Part shown: one piece after another, positions 32,228 through 32,937 of the stretch
Layout of the letters: each line of letters opens with the position of its first letter
How positions within the stretch are numbered: position 1 is the first letter of the stretch
Origin: Pseudomonas marginalis
Lineage (GTDB): Bacteria > Pseudomonadota > Gammaproteobacteria > Pseudomonadales > Pseudomonadaceae
Length of the DNA: 32,937 nt
NCBI RefSeq assembly: GCF_001645105.1
Contig: NZ_LKEG01000062.1
Span: 80,415-113,351, forward strand
Reading direction: 5' to 3'
Made by a program: the position numbers and the translations under genes
The notes under the pieces: generated by a model
Database searches by the model: none
Told to the model about the DNA's origin: nothing
The model's input: the letters and a program-made list of their open reading frames with translations, nothing else

Positions 32228-32671
32228 GAAGAGGCTTTGGGCAAAATGCTACCGAAGCGCTTGTCGCTGACGGATCCTCAAGTCCGCTGGATCGCTGCTC
32301 CAGGCGGCCCAGCTTTCTACGCTTACTCCACGAATTATCTGATCGATACCGAGCACGGCGTGATCAAGGATGTGGTATCCACACCGGCTCATCGAACCGC
32401 AGAAGTCGAGATCACCAAGACAATAATCGATCGGGTCGAAGCGCAGTTCGAGATCAAGCCAGAGCGCCTTATTGGCGACACCGATTAAGGTACCGCGTCG
32501 AGTTTGGCCTGGATGGTGGAGGAAAAAGACATTGAGCCGCAAGTGCCTGTGCGGGACAAAACCCAGCGTAAGAACAACATCTTTTCGAGTAACGATTTCC
32601 ACTGGAATGAAGGGGCGAAGGAATACCGCTGCCCGGCCAGCAACCCATTGCGCAGCGAATGGCGAGCCTTC
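32228..32671 (+). pseudogene. IS1182-type transposase fragment
   Basis: The middle part of a DDE transposase: R-L-S-L-T-D-P-Q-V-R-W-I-A-A-P-G-G-P-A-F-Y-A-Y-S, then P-A-H-R-T-A-E-V-E, E-R-L-I-G-D-T-D. A TAA at 32486 then replaces the usual Tyr before G-T. The same frame continues with W-M-V-E-E-K-D-I-E-P, then D-K-T-Q-R-K, E-Y-R-C-P-A and L-R-S-E-W-R-A-F, after which homology ends near 32671. N-terminus, C-terminus and both IS ends are missing. It has truncated umuC on its left. Confidence 0.8.
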
Positions 32672-32794
32672 AATTGTCCGACCTTCAACCGAGGCGTACT
32701 TTCCACCATTGGCGCCGTTGAACTGCAGATACTTGGAACGACCCGCTATGCCTGAAAGTCTACCTTTATCTACCCGTTGGTAAGGTACAGCGCA

Positions 32795-32937
32795 ATGGAT
32801 AAGGCAATCACCGTGGATCAACTGCCTACGACTGACCTTGGATCAATCAACGAAATATGGCTCGGCGGGACTCATACCCAGCTATGCCTATGGCGTGGCG
32901 AACAGGTCTTCACCCACGAGATGATGAGCGAGGGCAC
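32795..32937 (+). CDS. Unknown gene, 5' part only
   Basis: Starts M-D-K-A-I-T-V-D-Q-L-P-T-T-D-L-G-S-I and stays open to the window end (47 codons). AAGG lies upstream of the ATG. No family recognised from this short part. It follows the transposase fragment. Confidence 0.5.
   Translation, partial: MDKAITVDQLPTTDLGSINEIWLGGTHTQLCLWRGEQVFTHEMMSEG

Noticed and set aside
32249..32821. 190-codon minus ORF opposite the transposase fragment
   Set aside because: The plus frame matches IS1182-type transposase motifs, so the minus frame is a shadow.
28140..32937. Second copy of the tRNA-Gly 3' end (attR) or a CRISPR array in the island
   Set aside because: No repeat of the TTCGAGTCTCGTTTCCCGC segment and no regularly spaced repeats were found by eye in the window.

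Overview
The window looks like a chromosomal segment of a fluorescent-group Pseudomonas. The reasons are its high GC content, the block gacA-uvrC-pgsA-tRNA-Gly(GCC) with gacA starting at TTG, a DUF1652-family protein, and REP/BIME-type 'gggagcaagctccc' repeats. All family names come from reading the translations against remembered families; no database search was possible.

Layout. (1) 1-4650: a BIME repeat block, an RcnB-like periplasmic protein, a PAS-PAS-PAS-LuxR regulator followed by a DUF1652 gene (both minus, with perfect or near-perfect palindromes beside each), an Ala-rich membrane protein and a lipoprotein with a lytic transglycosylase-like domain. (2) 4652-9162, minus strand and visibly AT-richer in its first part: a small unknown protein, a flavin amino-acid oxidase/monooxygenase (TMO/LMO/PAO family), a nitrilase-superfamily amidohydrolase and an internally duplicated membrane protein. 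This looks like an operon for oxidative decarboxylation of an amino acid to an amide, amide hydrolysis and transport. (3) 9256-11002: a HicAB toxin-antitoxin pair, an FKBP peptidyl-prolyl isomerase and a GNAT acetyltransferase. (4) 11003-14938: a roughly 500-base structured leader, then mgtA and mgtC (Mg2+ import and homeostasis). (5) 15229-20029: a BvgA/EvgA-like response regulator, a 1206-residue BvgS/EvgS-like hybrid kinase and a small degenerate receiver protein. (6) 20026-22644, minus: the aldo/keto reductase DkgB, a REP pair, and a DAHP synthase preceded by two short aromatic-rich leader ORFs and a strong intrinsic terminator, an apparent attenuation system. (7) 22786-24690: a second nitrilase-family hydrolase, a GNAT protein and a divergent pair of small HTH regulators. 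(8) 24843-28041: gacA, uvrC, pgsA and tRNA-Gly(GCC).

(9) 28263-32937: a decayed genomic island just downstream of the tRNA gene. It holds a tyrosine integrase broken by an amber codon, a deletion and frameshifts; a C-terminally truncated MbcA/ParS-like antitoxin fragment; an orphan unknown protein; a TIR-domain gene with an in-frame amber stop at codon 7; a UmuC C-terminal fragment; an IS1182-type transposase fragment; and the start of an unknown gene that runs off the window.

The most interesting points are the double leader and attenuator in front of DAHP synthase (22225-22644), the structured mgtA leader with a proline-containing mini-ORF, the TIR gene silenced by one codon, the oxidase-amidase-membrane protein operon, and the BvgAS-like system with a pseudo-receiver.
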